Shown here piece after piece: positions 37,232-49,189 of a stretch of DNA of 64,000 nucleotides (within the stretch, counting starts at the first letter, position 1; every line of letters starts with the position of its first letter). This DNA is from Rhytidiadelphus loreus. Lineage: Eukaryota; Streptophyta; Bryopsida; Hypnales; Hylocomiaceae. The position numbers and the translations under genes were made by a program. The DNA lies in assembly GCA_947034895.1 (NCBI GenBank), contig OX344765.1, forward strand, positions 6,763,001 to 6,827,000. Direction: 5' to 3'. The notes under the pieces were generated by a model. It saw only the letters and a program-made list of their open reading frames with translations, was not told the origin of the DNA and ran no database searches.

Positions 37232-37363
37232 GTGCCAATTTGGCGAAATTGAGTGCTGGGGCTCACGAAGATTATTGCTGCTGAAGGGGCGGAGGCGAGA
37301 ATCGTGGCGAAGTTGGAGTCGTACCAACCTGGTGGATCCGTGAAAGACCGCATCGCACTTACG
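37232..37363 (+). pseudogene. Single-exon remnant of O-acetylserine (thiol) lyase / cysteine synthase
   Basis: From 37253 one frame reads VLGLTKIIAAEGAEARIVAK followed by LESYQPGGSVKDRIALT. This is the N-terminal signature of plant and bacterial cysteine synthases, which make cysteine from O-acetylserine and sulfide with a PLP cofactor. The Lys of SVKDR (codon 37343-37345) is the PLP Schiff-base residue. A stop (TGA, 37250-37252) interrupts the expected IGNTPL motif just upstream, where the sequence looks frame-shifted. A stop follows at 37364, although AC|GTAATT could be a donor. I found no following exon (no TSGNTG motif) before the opposite-strand gene at 38089. It is most likely a truncated gene copy. 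Confidence 0.75.
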
Positions 37364-38088
37364 TAATTTAGCTTGGAGTTCCTGTTTGATTGATTTAGCA
37401 GTTTTGATCGAGTAGGTCACAAAACGAATTCTTTAGTCGAATTGTGTTTTGATATTTTTCGACCAACAAATGCAATTATGTTCCTTACTGTGTCTTATGA
37501 TCAATAAAATTTGGTCCCCTCTGAATCCTGTGATTATGAATCCTTGGTTAATGCCGCCATAATGGTCGTGTGAGCTGTGGAGCTGCAGTGTGAAACCCTA
37601 ATTGGGAATGATGTCTGTAGGATGCTGCTGAGCGCGAAGTAAAAATGTAAGGAATATATAATTAAAATATGTGAAGGAATAACTGAGTAATAACAGAGAA
37701 CTTGAAATATTGAATGGTTTAGCTCAATTATTTCCCGGACAATATTGTCGTCATCATGTAAAACCAAACTTTTGTAGCCATTGAACAGTAGCAAACTAGC
37801 AGTCAAACAAGGAACTGCGAGTCACAGGGATCACATGGAACTTCTTCTAACGTTATACAATGCAATAACGTACCAATCTCAAACCAAGATAATAAGGTGA
37901 GTCTGCTATCAATGGTCTTTCTCTCAAAAGTCATACTTTCAAAACATGCATTGTAGGCGAACTCCAAACTGTTTTGAGTTTTTGTTTTTGTTTTTCTAAC
38001 TTGTGGAAAACTTAGACTTCAGTTATCACGTAAGGACTCATGATGAGAGCAAATTGTCCTATGTGAACCGCAAAGTGTCATACAGAGC

Positions 38089-41000
38089 TCAGGCATTTAT
38101 GCTGGGACTATAAATCATGCCATGTTGGGGTGATTGATAGAAGCCTATCACCATAAGCCAACAACTCCTGGAAAAAATTCACACAAAACAAATACAGGTA
38201 GTCAAAATAATTAGTCAGCAATTCTCAACATTGCAATAAAACAACTAAAACATTCCCCCAAATACTCTGGAATTTGTCAGAGGTAAATTACTCCAGTGTT
38301 GATCACAAAAGTGTCAACAAACGCGTAGACAAAAAACCCACAAGCCAGGTCCAAAATAATACAGAGACTACAGCAAAGATGAGCTAAAAGCCAAACGCCG
38401 ATCCAAAAGTGTGCCCTTATAGTAGTAAATAGATACTCAATGTAAAATGTACACTACCACGACATTGAAATTAAAATTAAGACACTCAGACAAAATATAT
38501 ATCAACTGGATTTCGAGTTCTTCCAAAATTTGCGTACAGTATTCAAACACTATTCTTCAACTTCACCTAAGCGTAGCCGCAATTTGCCATTGTGTGACCA
38601 AAAAATCAACCTCACTTGCACACAATCGTGGTTGTCAGTGAGTAAAACAGTTCACCTATCTTAGATGTCCTTTGAAAATTAAAAGATTATAAGACACAAT
38701 GCTAAGTTGCACTCAACTAAGAACATGTAGAATTTTGTTAAAATGGTGCCATTCCGCAAACTTTGTCACTTCTATGGTTTAGACTGCACGTTCTGAAATC
38801 TATACTTGTTCTAGATGGCAAGATGGCACTTTTGTGGTTTACACCATGCGGTCTGAAAATGGCGTATGTATGGAATATTGCCATTTCAACGAAATTCTCT
38901 ATGAACATTTATGATTGCAGATTTTAGTTCAATAAAGGACTCACATTGAACACATCATTATAAGTTATAACACCTCACTCTCTCTAACTAACTAAAGAAT
39001 ATTTGCACATCTGCAATGATAAGTCAGCTTAGCATAATGAGTATATGTATGTTCGAATGTTAACATTAAAATATTGGGAAGCTAAAGATGATAAACTTTG
39101 GATCATTTTGGTACCTTCTGAATTTGAGTTTGGCAGCAAACGCCCATTGGAGAAGTCGTGGATAAAGCCTCCCCAACACATGCAAAGTCGGAAGAGGGTC
39201 TGTGGCAGGGCGTCGAAGGCACACCTCTGTGAACAACAACACAAGAGCTTCTTCGGTCTCTGCCACCGCATGACCGGTTAGATGGAAGCCTGTTGTGTAC
39301 GCGCTGCACATGCACACACGGGAATAACGTAGGGTGTTATTATGAACCAAAATTTAGTGACAACTAAGATTGTTTGTGGGCAATGAATTCTGATTTTTTT
39401 TGGGTCGAATTGCAGTTGAAATAAGGGTGAAGTCTAAGAATTATGGTGCTACTTGAATATTGTATGCAAAAAGTTGTAAGAGCTCAATCGATAGTTTCAA
39501 TGCGGCGGTACATGCTTAGACTGATTATATATATAAGATGATTGTACCTTAGTTTACACGGAGCTCAGTCACTGAAAAAGCGAAGATGCCATGAAAACTC
39601 GTGTGATCATGCTTAATTAAAAAGAGCAAATACTGTGAGTCAAACTGATTCTACTACTAATTTTCTAAAATTATTAGCTCAACATTTCAAAGTTAGAAGT
39701 ATCTATTTCAATCCCTAAACTGATCAAAAGCGATCACTACCATATCGATCAAAGTATGAGATGAATCATTCACAGAAGAAACCAGACCCCTACACAGAGA
39801 CTGAAGAAACCAGGCCCTACATTTTTTAACAATAATTTTTTTTTTTCAAAGTTATCTAAATTGGCTATGAGCTTCTATTTTAAACGTGGAACTTTCATTT
39901 TTAGTTCAAGCAACAAATGATTGTTAACTTACTAAAGAAAGATGTGTTTGTATAAATCATGTATAATTTCTAGAACGTACAGAATTTGGCCGTCTTGTGT
40001 GGCAACCCATGAACTTGAGAGCATTCCTCTTGTTTCCGGCGCTCGTCCAAGTCCATTAACTTTGATGTGGAGATCGTCACAAGATTTCACGTCGGCATCC
40101 TCCATTCTCCGAACTTGCACTCCTGAGAAATTTACAACAGAATTAGACAAAATTTGATGATAAATGAAAAAAAGTAAATTTCAGAGACATATTCATCAGA
40201 GATGAGTACATATACAAGTATGAGTATGGATGCTGAATACATATACGAAGTAGATACATGTATGTCCCATTTTTTTAGACAATGTTAGGACATCAAAAAC
40301 AATTCTAAAAATAAAATCACTCTTAGTATCACAACAACCCATTTCAATTACCCCGTTCAAAATAAATGAAAACAACAACAACTAGGATATGTACACTCCC
40401 TCACTACTTGCTCAAAAGAGTGGACAACACACACAACCAATTCACAATTCACATCTTGTTGTTCAATATGCTATGAAGTACAACCAAAATTTTGTAACTA
40501 CACTAGAGTTAATTGTTAAGTAGTGCAAGTACAATACAAGAAGAATATAACATCCAAAATTCAACACCAAACTCTACACCAAATTGTACTCAAAGCCTAT
40601 AATTGGTGGAACCTCCACATGAAACTTTGCAAGAGTACTTAATTGATATCTCTAGTATCATCTAACACTATTTTCTAGGAGCTTTAGCAATCAAAAGAGG
40701 TTGTTCCCATACTTAAAGAAGTTTGAAATACATCATTTCATAAACTTTCAAGGTAGTAAAATGTGCCAAAAAAAGGGAAGAATCTATGTCCTATATTCTT
40801 ATACCCCAAAAATATGTTTTCAGAAGTAACAATGGTTGACTATAAGCTTCCAAAGTGGGCATACTATTTTTTAGTGCAAGCAAAGTGAATTAGCCCCCAA
40901 GTTACTACAAAGGTCAAATTTTGGATGATGAACAAGGTACTTTGTAGTGAAGTTTCATCCAAATAACTTCTCATTCAATTCATCCAAAGTATGCTTGAAT

Positions 41001-43562
41001 CTTTAAAATCCAACCTTTTTTATAAGACCAATTAGATGACATTGAGGTGAATAATATATCAATACAAAGATATTATAAGAAAATACTCCAAAAAAATCAA
41101 AAATGGATTTGAGCGTAAAAGAATAAGCACCTGCAGGAGGTTGGTACCCAATAGAGTGGCTTGCAAATGTTGCTTGCTCACTTGTCACACAACCCTCAAA
41201 GGCCATCCAACATTCTACTGGATGAAAACCCAAACTTGCATACAATGCAAAACTTCTCACATTGGCAGCAATCTTCACAACACATCCACACTCTTCTTAA
41301 GTCACTCTAGACTGACATTCCTTCTAAACATGCAATCAAACTTGAAAGGATGGAACTTATCATTGAGCTAGTCGACCCAAAATTATCCAGTTACTAAACA
41401 ATGATTTTCCACCATATATAGAATTTGTTCACTCACATTGAATAGTCATGGAATATCCATAATGCCAAGTCTAGTATTTGAGAAGATGATGTCAATATGT
41501 TATTGTCTAATTGGAGGAGTATTGAAAGACACAATAGACATTTGTTTCTTGCTTTGATTGTTCCAAGTCCTTAAATCACAAGAATGTTAAGAATTAAATG
41601 TTCTTGATTGAGATGAACAACTTCACATTATGTCCAATAATGCTCTCAGGTTATTTGACTCTTGAGCATTATCTAGTCAATAATGAGAGAATTTGAAATA
41701 AAATGGAAGTAAGAGGTCACCTGATTCAAACGGATGGATTTGGCATGGTCACTCTTGGCCTTCTCTAACAATGCTACCATCACAGCTTTTGCTGCACCTC
41801 TTTCTCTAAACGCAATGTCTGCGAAAATTAATCCAATTTCATGCATCTCTCCTACAAAACCACAAATTGCATAAGAAACTTGAGATAGCATAACTTAAAA
41901 GCAAGCATTTATCCAAAAGTGTGCCCTAATAAATATAGATAATAAATAGATACTCATTATCTAATGTTTAGCATGAGAATATTGAAATTAGGACATTGAT
42001 TTAAAAAATCTATTTATTGAACTTTGATTTTTTATAACTTTTGCAAACAATATTAAACACCGTTTTTGGACTTCAACTAAGTTTAAGTACAAGAAACTTT
42101 TCTTTGTGCAACTAAAAAAATTAAACCTCACAAATAAGTAATCACATGTCATTGAGAATTTCAGAATATAATAGACCAATATACATATGCAAGCCTAAAT
42201 TCTTTAATAACAATGTAGAATACCAAAGATAATAATATCAATAGATGTGACATTAACCCTATAAAGATGGACTAATCACTATAGAAATCATTTTTTTGGT
42301 ACTATGTAAATCATCTACTTTTAAAAAAAAAAAACTAGTATATTGGAAGTCAAACTTATATGCAAGACCTTTTCTTTTTGCCCAAAATTGTAAGGATGAA
42401 CATATGCACTTTTGTCCTATATAGAAGAATTCTCTATCATCCATTGGACCACTCTAGTTCATTGCATCCTTACAAAGTTAATGTAGCTTTTTAAGGTATG
42501 TTTACCTCACATTCAAGATACACCACAGCCCTTATGAACATGCTTCCTATTACTAATCTCATCAAGAAGCTACAAAGCTACCTTGATATGTTTAAAACTT
42601 GAATATTTGCAATACAAATTGAAACATTTGTAAATGCAAAACCTAGTTCAATTGAAATGAAAATAGCCCACTTGAAAACAAAATCCAAAGTGACTAGCCC
42701 TATAGCCCTAATCTACTTAAAAGAGAGGTGTCTACAAGGTAAGAGACCCTATTTGCACCATGTAACTATTTGCACCACTTCATGCCACTATGTATTCTTC
42801 ATTCATGTTTATGTTTAGCATGCAAGTGCTAAACATAAACACACAAAATCCACATCCTCAGTACGAATTTCACTACGTAGTTCATACATACCCCCAAAAC
42901 TATTAAAAACAGCTAAAGTTTTCATAGAATGACACATTTGGAGTAGCACAGATTAGGTTGCCTCTCTGTCTGTAACTACGATTTCAACTCAAAGGCTTCA
43001 ACTCTAGAATTTTAGGGTTTACACTGAAGAACTCCAAACCCATCCCCCAACACTTGAAATTTCTAACTTATTGCACAAGAACGTCTCACTCTAATATGAG
43101 ACACATTTGGAGAAAGCACAGATTAGGTTACCTCTCTGTCTTTATTACGATTTCAACTCAAAGGCTTCACTTCATCTCTCAAATTTTAGGTTTACACTGA
43201 AGAACTCCAAACCCATCCCCCAACACTTGAAATTTCCAACTTCCAGCACATGAAACATCACACTCTGCCACACTGAAATTTCTCAAAAGGGAACCTGGAA
43301 AGAGAAAGCCGCCGGCCATGATAGACCCTGAGACTCCCTCCACCGCCACCACTCCAAAAATCTCAGGCGTGGAAGACAAGGACTTCATCAACCCCACCGC
43401 GGATTCAAAGCTTACGAAGTCCAAGCGCTGGGGAATGCCCACACTCTCGTTAAACGCCAGAAACGAATCGTAACAGCCCCGTGCCAGGTGCAACGCATCC
43501 TCAGGCTCAATGCGACGGACCTTCATCCCGGTGATAGTATTGTTGGCACTCATCGAATCCAT
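38089..43562 (-). CDS. GNAT-family N-acetyltransferase-like protein with two tandem domains (six exons)
   Basis: Exons on the minus strand: 43562-43295, 41851-41721, 41272-41131, 40122-39981, 39303-39115 and 38167-38089. All junctions are GT..AG and phases match (1, 0, 1, 2, 2), giving 951 nt and 316 aa. Key junctions are CCAG|GTTCCC to TTTTGTAG|GAGAG, CAG|GTGACC, GCAG|GTGCTT to TTCTCAG|GAGTG, CT|GTACGT to TGTGCAG|CGCG, and AAG|GTACCA to TTTTCCAG|GAG. Domain 1 (about 13-170) has the acetyl-CoA loop RERGAA (105-110) followed by ALYASLGFHPVE (about 140-151). Domain 2 (about 182-316) has VRRMEDAD, AYTTGFHLTGHAVAETEEAL (229-248) and a C-terminal LMVIGFYQSP. GNAT enzymes transfer acetyl from acetyl-CoA; the substrate here is unknown and domain 2 lacks a clear RxxGxA loop. 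The start ATG is the first in the exon. The third acceptor (TGTGAAG) is weak. Introns hold several transposon insertions. Confidence 0.85.
38385..38590. repeat. Repeat shared by introns and 5' flank of the GNAT-like gene
   Basis: The segment with ATCCAAAAGTGTGCCCT, AAATAGATACTCA, TTGAAATTA and ACTTCA.CTAAG lies in the last intron. It recurs at about 41905-42100 (first intron) and in part at about 43700-43770 (upstream of the start codon). It may be a local transposon or internal duplication. Confidence 0.6.
38729..38898. mobile_element. MITE in the last intron of the GNAT-like gene
   Basis: The left end AGAATTTTGTTAAAATGG and the right end CCATTTCAACGAAATTCT are inverted. The right end (GGAATATTGCCATTTCAACG) is the reverse complement of the left end of the element at 49190-49503, so these are one family. 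Confidence 0.65.
41905..42100. repeat. Repeat copy in the first intron of the GNAT-like gene
   Basis: This is the relative of 38385-38590 in the same orientation, starting ATCCAAAAGTGTGCCCTAAT and running to CTTCAACTAAG with small insertions. Confidence 0.6.
42253..42445. mobile_element. Decayed TTAA element in the first intron
   Basis: This segment begins near TTAACCCTATAAAGATGG and aligns with 44768-44971, sharing GTAAATCATCTACTTT, TTGGAAGTCAAACTTAT and TGCACTTTTGTCCTAT in order. The right terminus is eroded. Confidence 0.5.
42931..43269. repeat. Tandem duplication of about 168 bp beside exon 1
   Basis: Two adjacent copies (42931-43097 and 43100-43269) share GACACATTTGGAG.AGCACAG, CCTCTCTGTCT, ACGATTTCAACTCAAAGGCT and CCAAACCCATCCCCCAACAC. 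Copy 2 ends about 25 bp from the exon 1 splice donor of the GNAT-like gene. Confidence 0.75.
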
Positions 43563-44250
43563 ACCAGAAATGTCCTCTGCGTTGTAAAATAGATCAAACG
43601 AGTCAGCTGCAAATTAAGTGCTTGAATACGAATTGATAGTCTATACATACCTTGCAGCTGCAACACAAAAGATCTCTTTGTTCAAACACACTGAAAAAGA
43701 TACTAATTGAACTTTGAGCTCTTGTAACTTCTGCAAAAACTATTCAAATGCCATTTTCGGACTAATCAAACCCAAACCAGAATTCGATCTACTCTGCGTC
43801 GCACGCACACCAGATCAAACGAGTCAGTTGCAAAGGACACGAACTAACACTCTAAATAGCTGTGCTTTGCAAGTTCGCAACGCAAAGTGCTTTGTTTCTA
43901 CAACCTGCAACTGTAGTTAACTAACTTAATTACCCGAAGTGGAAAACCGTAGTGATGAGCGGTCTCTGGCCTAAGTTTGCTAAAATGAAGTTGAAAGATG
44001 TAAGTTAGCAATTGCAGACTGAATGTGTGAAAGGTGCGAGTGCACTCGCCTCTGGGCAAGTTGCGAAGGAAACTTGCAGAAGCGTTACCGGATGATTGCG
44101 TTTCTACCACACACTGACACGCTCGCTCTCTTTTCTACCACACGCAATGCTCTGTTCATCTACACTGGACGAATCCTTTCTGCTCACGTACACCGGGAGA
44201 TTATCTTTTGCTTGGGCAAAGTTGTGGCGATAGTTTTGAAAAACCAACAA

Positions 44251-44675
44251 TAGGGTAGTCACACCTTCTTCACTTGGAGAATGGAGAATGGAAACGTGGC
44301 AGCTTGGGGTTGGCTTCATGTTGGTAGAATATACTTAGTTGGATATATCTTCCACACTCTTAGTCTTCACTTCCGGAGGTGAAGATTGGGAGTGCGGAAG
44401 ATATATCCACATATGTATATTCCTTTGTGCTCTACACTTTTACCCTCCCATTGCCGCTTTACCTTTGTAGTTGCTGATTTCACTCCAACTTTACGTCTAA
44501 TTTTACATTTAGGTAAGTGGATTCTCCATTTATTCATTCTCCACTCTCAATACATCTTTTAGGGGTGTTACACCTTCTTCACCCACCGTGGCTTTCCATT
44601 GACTCCTCCAAACCCTCACCAACTTCTCATTCTCCACTCTTTAGGTGCCAAGTGAAGAAGGTGTGACTACCCCTA
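44251..44675. mobile_element. TIR element with a nested hairpin
   Basis: The left end TAGGGTAGTCACACCTTCTT and the right end AAGAAGGTGTGACTACCCCTA are an inverted pair about 425 bp apart, and pairing extends through CACTTGG/CCAAGTG. The flanks TTGTGGCGATAG and TTGTGGCAATAG are similar, possibly a long duplicated target. The element lies 5' of the GNAT-like gene. Confidence 0.7.
44325..44423. repeat. Perfect-type hairpin inside the TIR element
   Basis: TGGATATATCTTCCACACTC pairs with GGGAGTGCGGAAGATATATCCA, continuing through TCTTCACTTCC/GGAGGTGAAGA to an almost loopless centre at about 44374. Pairing also extends outward (GAATATAC/GTATATTC). Confidence 0.7.
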
Positions 44676-44767
44676 GTAATTGTGGCAATAGTGAGGGAGA
44701 AAATAGAAGTTAATGTGGCCCTGCGAATTTCAATTTTAGTGCTGAAATGGCAAAACAATCTCTTTCG

Positions 44768-44971
44768 TTAACCCTTAAAGGACAAAGGGGTGACCTTGGA
44801 AATCATCCCTTTTCATTACCATGTGAATCATTGACTTTAGAAATAGAAAAAACAGTCATTAGAAGTCAAACTATTGTAGAAGACCTCCCCTTTTCACAAC
44901 AAAATTTTGAAGATGAATAGTTGCACTTTTGTCCTACCATAAGGATTCCCTCCTTGACGTTTAAGGGTTAA
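44768..44971. mobile_element. 204-bp TTAA-bounded MITE
   Basis: It begins TTAACCCTTAAAGGACAA and ends CCTTGACGTTTAAGGGTTAA. The inverted termini contain TTAA and the TTAACCC.TAAAGG core of the larger TTAA elements. A decayed relative is at 42253-42445. Confidence 0.7.
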
Positions 44972-45094
44972 ATGAATTTTGGCAACAAAAACAATGGTCA
45001 TGCATTGACAAGTGAACTGGCAAAAGAAGTACATCAATGTAAATGCACTTCTCAACTGCATTTGTGCCCTACATCTTAACATCTCATATACTAG

Positions 45095-48065
45095 CTAAGA
45101 ATTAAAGCCATATTGAGATCTTTCTCCTCTATTCAGCCAATCTATAAAGGTGGTGTCATATAGGAAGTTTTCAAGTGTAAAAATGCACTGCAAGAACATT
45201 CCCACAACAAGTTGTAAGTGATCATCAAGGTTGTTCCTCAATTTGGACTTGAAGAAGTTTAGGGCTAAGAAGGTACACTCATCTTGTACATTGCCTAAAA
45301 CATGTAAAATTTCCATTTTTGCGAGTTTAAAAAACTCAAAAAATTCATTGGTGAGGCAAGTCAAAGCATCAAGTTGCCTTTGCAGGGCAATCAATGGATT
45401 CACTACAAATGGTGGTTGCATGACTCTAAGTGAATTTTATCCACATTGCTATCTTGAAAACACGTTGTTGACACATGATCAAGTCTCAATCAATTACAAG
45501 TGGAATAAGGACTTGGAGGTCCTTCTCTCCAACATTCGCCCATGTTCATAAAATCGACCAACACATGCAAGTGTTTGGAGAAGTTAATCTCAATGGCCTT
45601 TGGCTACATGATCGCTATCCAATACTACGGATATAATTAATATTCCCATGGCATTCATCATCCCATGAAAAGGGAAGCGCTTTAATAACTTTGATTTTAG
45701 TTGCACAACAATCCTTATAAAATAGAACCACCTATTGAATTAGAAAAAGAAGTGAGACCTTAAGAATTAAAACATGCAAAACAAACACACATACCAAAAA
45801 AACCTCACAAAACCACCAAAAAAAACAAGGACAAAAAAATATAAGAACATGCACATCAACCCTTGCAAAATAGACCCATCTTCTAAATTAGCAAAAGAAG
45901 TGAGACCTTAAGAGTTAAAACATACAAAACAAATAGAAAAAAGAAAAAAGAATTGATGATGAACATCAGCCTTCACTTTTGCCACTACATTGTCCCATGT
46001 TGCAAGATCAAGCTTCTCTTCATTTTGGCAAGCAAATATTTGACGTTTGTCACACCCAAACATTAGTGTTGGTAGAGATTCTAGATTCTCCATATCCGTG
46101 TACCATTGCATGTGAATGGACTCATGCTTGAATTTGAGAATTTGGTTCAAAGACTAAAACTCTAATGTTGTGTAAGCCGTGGACTCAACTTCATACATCT
46201 CAACTTCATACATCTTACTAAGATTGCCCATGCAAGTGGTGAAGGTTGATACAAAATCAACAACATAAATGTTTCGCCCATGTGCTACCTTCATTAACAC
46301 GTCTATGGATTGCATGAGCGACAAACTAGTACACTCATTCCCAGAACTATGTAAAGGTCCAAAAGTAGCTTCAAACATGGTTACAAAAATGAGCAAGGGA
46401 TAAAATTTTGTAGCTAGAACAACATTTCAGCAAGGTAGTAAGGACAAGAATTATATTTTAGCAAGACATGAACCTCCAAAACAAATCAAAGAATTTTTTT
46501 CTTAAAAACAAAAATAAAGGGAATACAGAAACACATTTACCTCAACCTTTTTGTTGTCAGCCAAATTCTTATACATCTTGAGAATTAAAGTGCAATACTT
46601 TGAAAAGATCCTCTTCATTGGTTCAATGAGACTTACACTAGTAGAAAATCAGGCCCAATCTGTTGTTTTGGTCACATTGATTATCAACAAAGTTTTGTTA
46701 ATCAACAAAAATTTGTTGATAATCAACGCGACCAAAACAACAGAGTGGGCCTGATTTTCTACTAGTGTTATCCATTGTGTTTCTACACTACGTAGTAGTT
46801 TAAGGCCTTTTATTTCACTTACTTCAACTGGTTTTTTGAACTCAATATACCTTTTTGGTGACTTGCAGAAATAGGAATGAGACTCCCTAATCAGCATCTC
46901 TACCTTATAGAATAGGGGCAGCTTACTCAAAGACTCAAGTGCAAGATTCAACTTGTGGGCTAGGCAATGTTGTAGAGTGCAAAATGGAGTATATTTCGAT
47001 CTCCACAATTTGGGTAGATACACTGGTTCTGCAACCAGCCATGGTAGATGCGCCATTAGATCCAAAGCTCAACAATTTGGAGGCTATGGCTTGACGATCT
47101 ATGCCACCACCATCTCACAACCCTTATGATGATCTTCACAAGGTTGTCTTCTATAGAAGCCTCCTTCACCTTCTGCAAACAAACCAAAAATGGAACATGG
47201 ATCCAATCTTCCACTACATACAAGTGGACACTTATCCAACTTCCATTGTCAACACTAATCACCTCATCAATTGTACAAGCAAGAAACCTAGCTAGCATTG
47301 TTATTTTTAGCTTTATTTCACTAGTTATTTGTTTGTACATGTATTTAGCCAAAATCCATCCACTTGAATCAAATGAGTGAATTGTGGGCAAATTAGACAT
47401 CTTTAGAAACTTATAAAGAAGAAAAATCTTTCATATTTTTTCATGGCATAGAACATCTATCATGGAATAAAATTGCAAATTGCACATACTTTTTTACACG
47501 CTCAATTGAAGAACTCAACTAGACAGCTTAGGTAATGGATAGAGGGGGTGCATTTGGTACAACTTTAGATTCTTTAGGTGCTCACACTATACAACCATGT
47601 ATTGTTGTTCCTTCAAGACATTGAAGGTAGGCATGCCCTTCTTGGCTGTCCTCTTTCCATCATATTTGGCTAAAGTGTCGAATTTGAAGGCCATCAAAAT
47701 GGACTTCTTTTCCAATGCATTGCAGAGGATGCACTTCACTATGTGCAAAATTCCATCTTTTGCGAGCAATCCTTCAATCCATGTAAATTGAGCATGCCAA
47801 ATTGCCTTGAATTTTTGATGTCTATCATATCGTTTTTGCGCCTCTACAACCATCAACTTGCTTGTAGTTCATGTCTCCTTCCTCCTTTTCTTCTCATTTG
47901 CAATAAGATGACTTCATCATCACTTTCATCATCTACCAATGGGATGTGTGACAAAAACTCACTCTCTTGGCCAAAGTCATTAGATATAGGTACCACTGCT
48001 AAAGTAGAAGATAGTAAGTAAGTGTCACCTGAACCAGAAGAGGTGGATGCATTGTTGAATTGCAA
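45095..48065 (-). pseudogene. Decayed hAT (ZNF862-like) transposase gene
   Basis: Fragments on the minus strand follow transposase order. At 47856-47587 a zinc-finger-like region reads FTWIEGLLAKDGILHIVKC then C..C-type ILCNALEKKSIL and FDTLAKYDGKRTAKKG. At 47400-47056 a core segment has TIDEVISVDNGSWISVHLYV. At 47065-46768 come HCLAHKLNLALESLSKLPLF, SHSYFCKSPKRYIEF and the end of a VETQW motif. Weaker pieces lie at 46396-45908. At 45421-45095 the hAT C-terminal dimerisation segment reads FFKSKLRNNLDDHLQLVV and FTLENF. Frameshifts and stops separate the pieces, and a 132-bp CACTA-type element interrupts the frame right after VETQWI. The family includes domesticated host genes, but this copy is broken. 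Confidence 0.8.
46636..46767. mobile_element. 132-bp CACTA-type fold-back MITE with TTA target duplication
   Basis: It starts CACTAGTAGAAAATCAGGCC and ends GGCCTGATTTTCTACTAGTG. The arms continue pairing through CTGTTGTTTTGGTC/GACCAAAACAACAG and TGATTATCAACAAA/TTTGTTGATAATCA. TTA flanks both sides (46633-46635 and 46768-46770), a 3-bp duplication as expected for CACTA (En/Spm) elements. It is inserted in the hAT transposase frame. Confidence 0.88.
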
Positions 48066-49189
48066 GTGTGGCTATACCAATATAAATAATTGCAATATAT
48101 TAATATTATATATATAAATAATGATAGAACTCTTGGTTCATTTCTTGTCCTACATTTATTACTAATGCACATAAAGACTATTATTTCAAAATTGTCGATT
48201 ATTTAATATACTAGTCTAATTCATTGAGATAATGGAAAGTCAAACCTTTGTGACAATATATGTTTGAAATACAAAATGCACTTAACTTGGATGTCATTAT
48301 GTTACTAAATGGAATCTATTTGCTACAAGAATTTAGATCAGCCACAAGAAACTACATTAGTTTTCATACCAAGTTAGAAGAGCTAGATCCAAAGTTCAAA
48401 AGTGTGAAACAATCCATCTTGATTCATTTTTGACAATACATGTCCAAACATCTAATGATAAAATAATTTTCCTTGCATCTTTTGCTAACCAAACAAAGTA
48501 CGTGTTTAAAATGCTACAATATGTTCAAAATAGAGTAAAACACAAAATGTGACACCCTACACTAGCACATATCTTGCCAATTTCCTATGTGTTGATTGTT
48601 TGCCATGTGGCTTACAGCTCACATGGACAAATTAGATATGGTTTAAACTTTAAAGAAGTAACACTAAACTAAAATTTATACTAGCTTTATCAGAAGTATT
48701 TTCATGTGAGTTATGTAATTAAACAAGATTAGTTGTAATACAATCCTATTATCAACATCTATAGAAGTTTTTCACAACTAGAGTAGTTGTACATATTGAA
48801 TGCAGAGATTTATTTGAATCCCATTTACAACAAGAGAGTGTATTTTGTAATTGTTTACTACCAAATTTTAGATTTTGATGAAATCCTAATACAAAATCAT
48901 AGGAAGATTGCAGCTGTATGCATCTAAACCTATGCTTTAACTATTAATCAAACTAAATTTCACTTGAAGACTCCTAAAAACAAACTTTTCGTTATTTAGA
49001 CAACCCAAGCTCTCTCATTAGACAATTCTTTGGATTTCAAATAATAAAATCACTGATTCTCTAATATCTTCATTATGACCTTTAAAATAACATTCTAGAA
49101 TATCATGTCTCACTAAATACACTTATTAGACATTCAATCCATATCTTAGTTCAAAAGAAGGAATCCTAGGTGGTAAGACTAAAGAGATG
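48066..49189. other. AT-rich stretch, nothing recognised
   Basis: No open frame of note, RNA gene or paired termini was seen. An AT dinucleotide run lies at about 48106-48120. Confidence 0.35.

Noticed and set aside
43714..44319. Several 60-76 codon frames upstream of the GNAT-like gene
   Set aside because: They overlap one another on both strands in the probable promoter and a TIR element, and none shows conservation.
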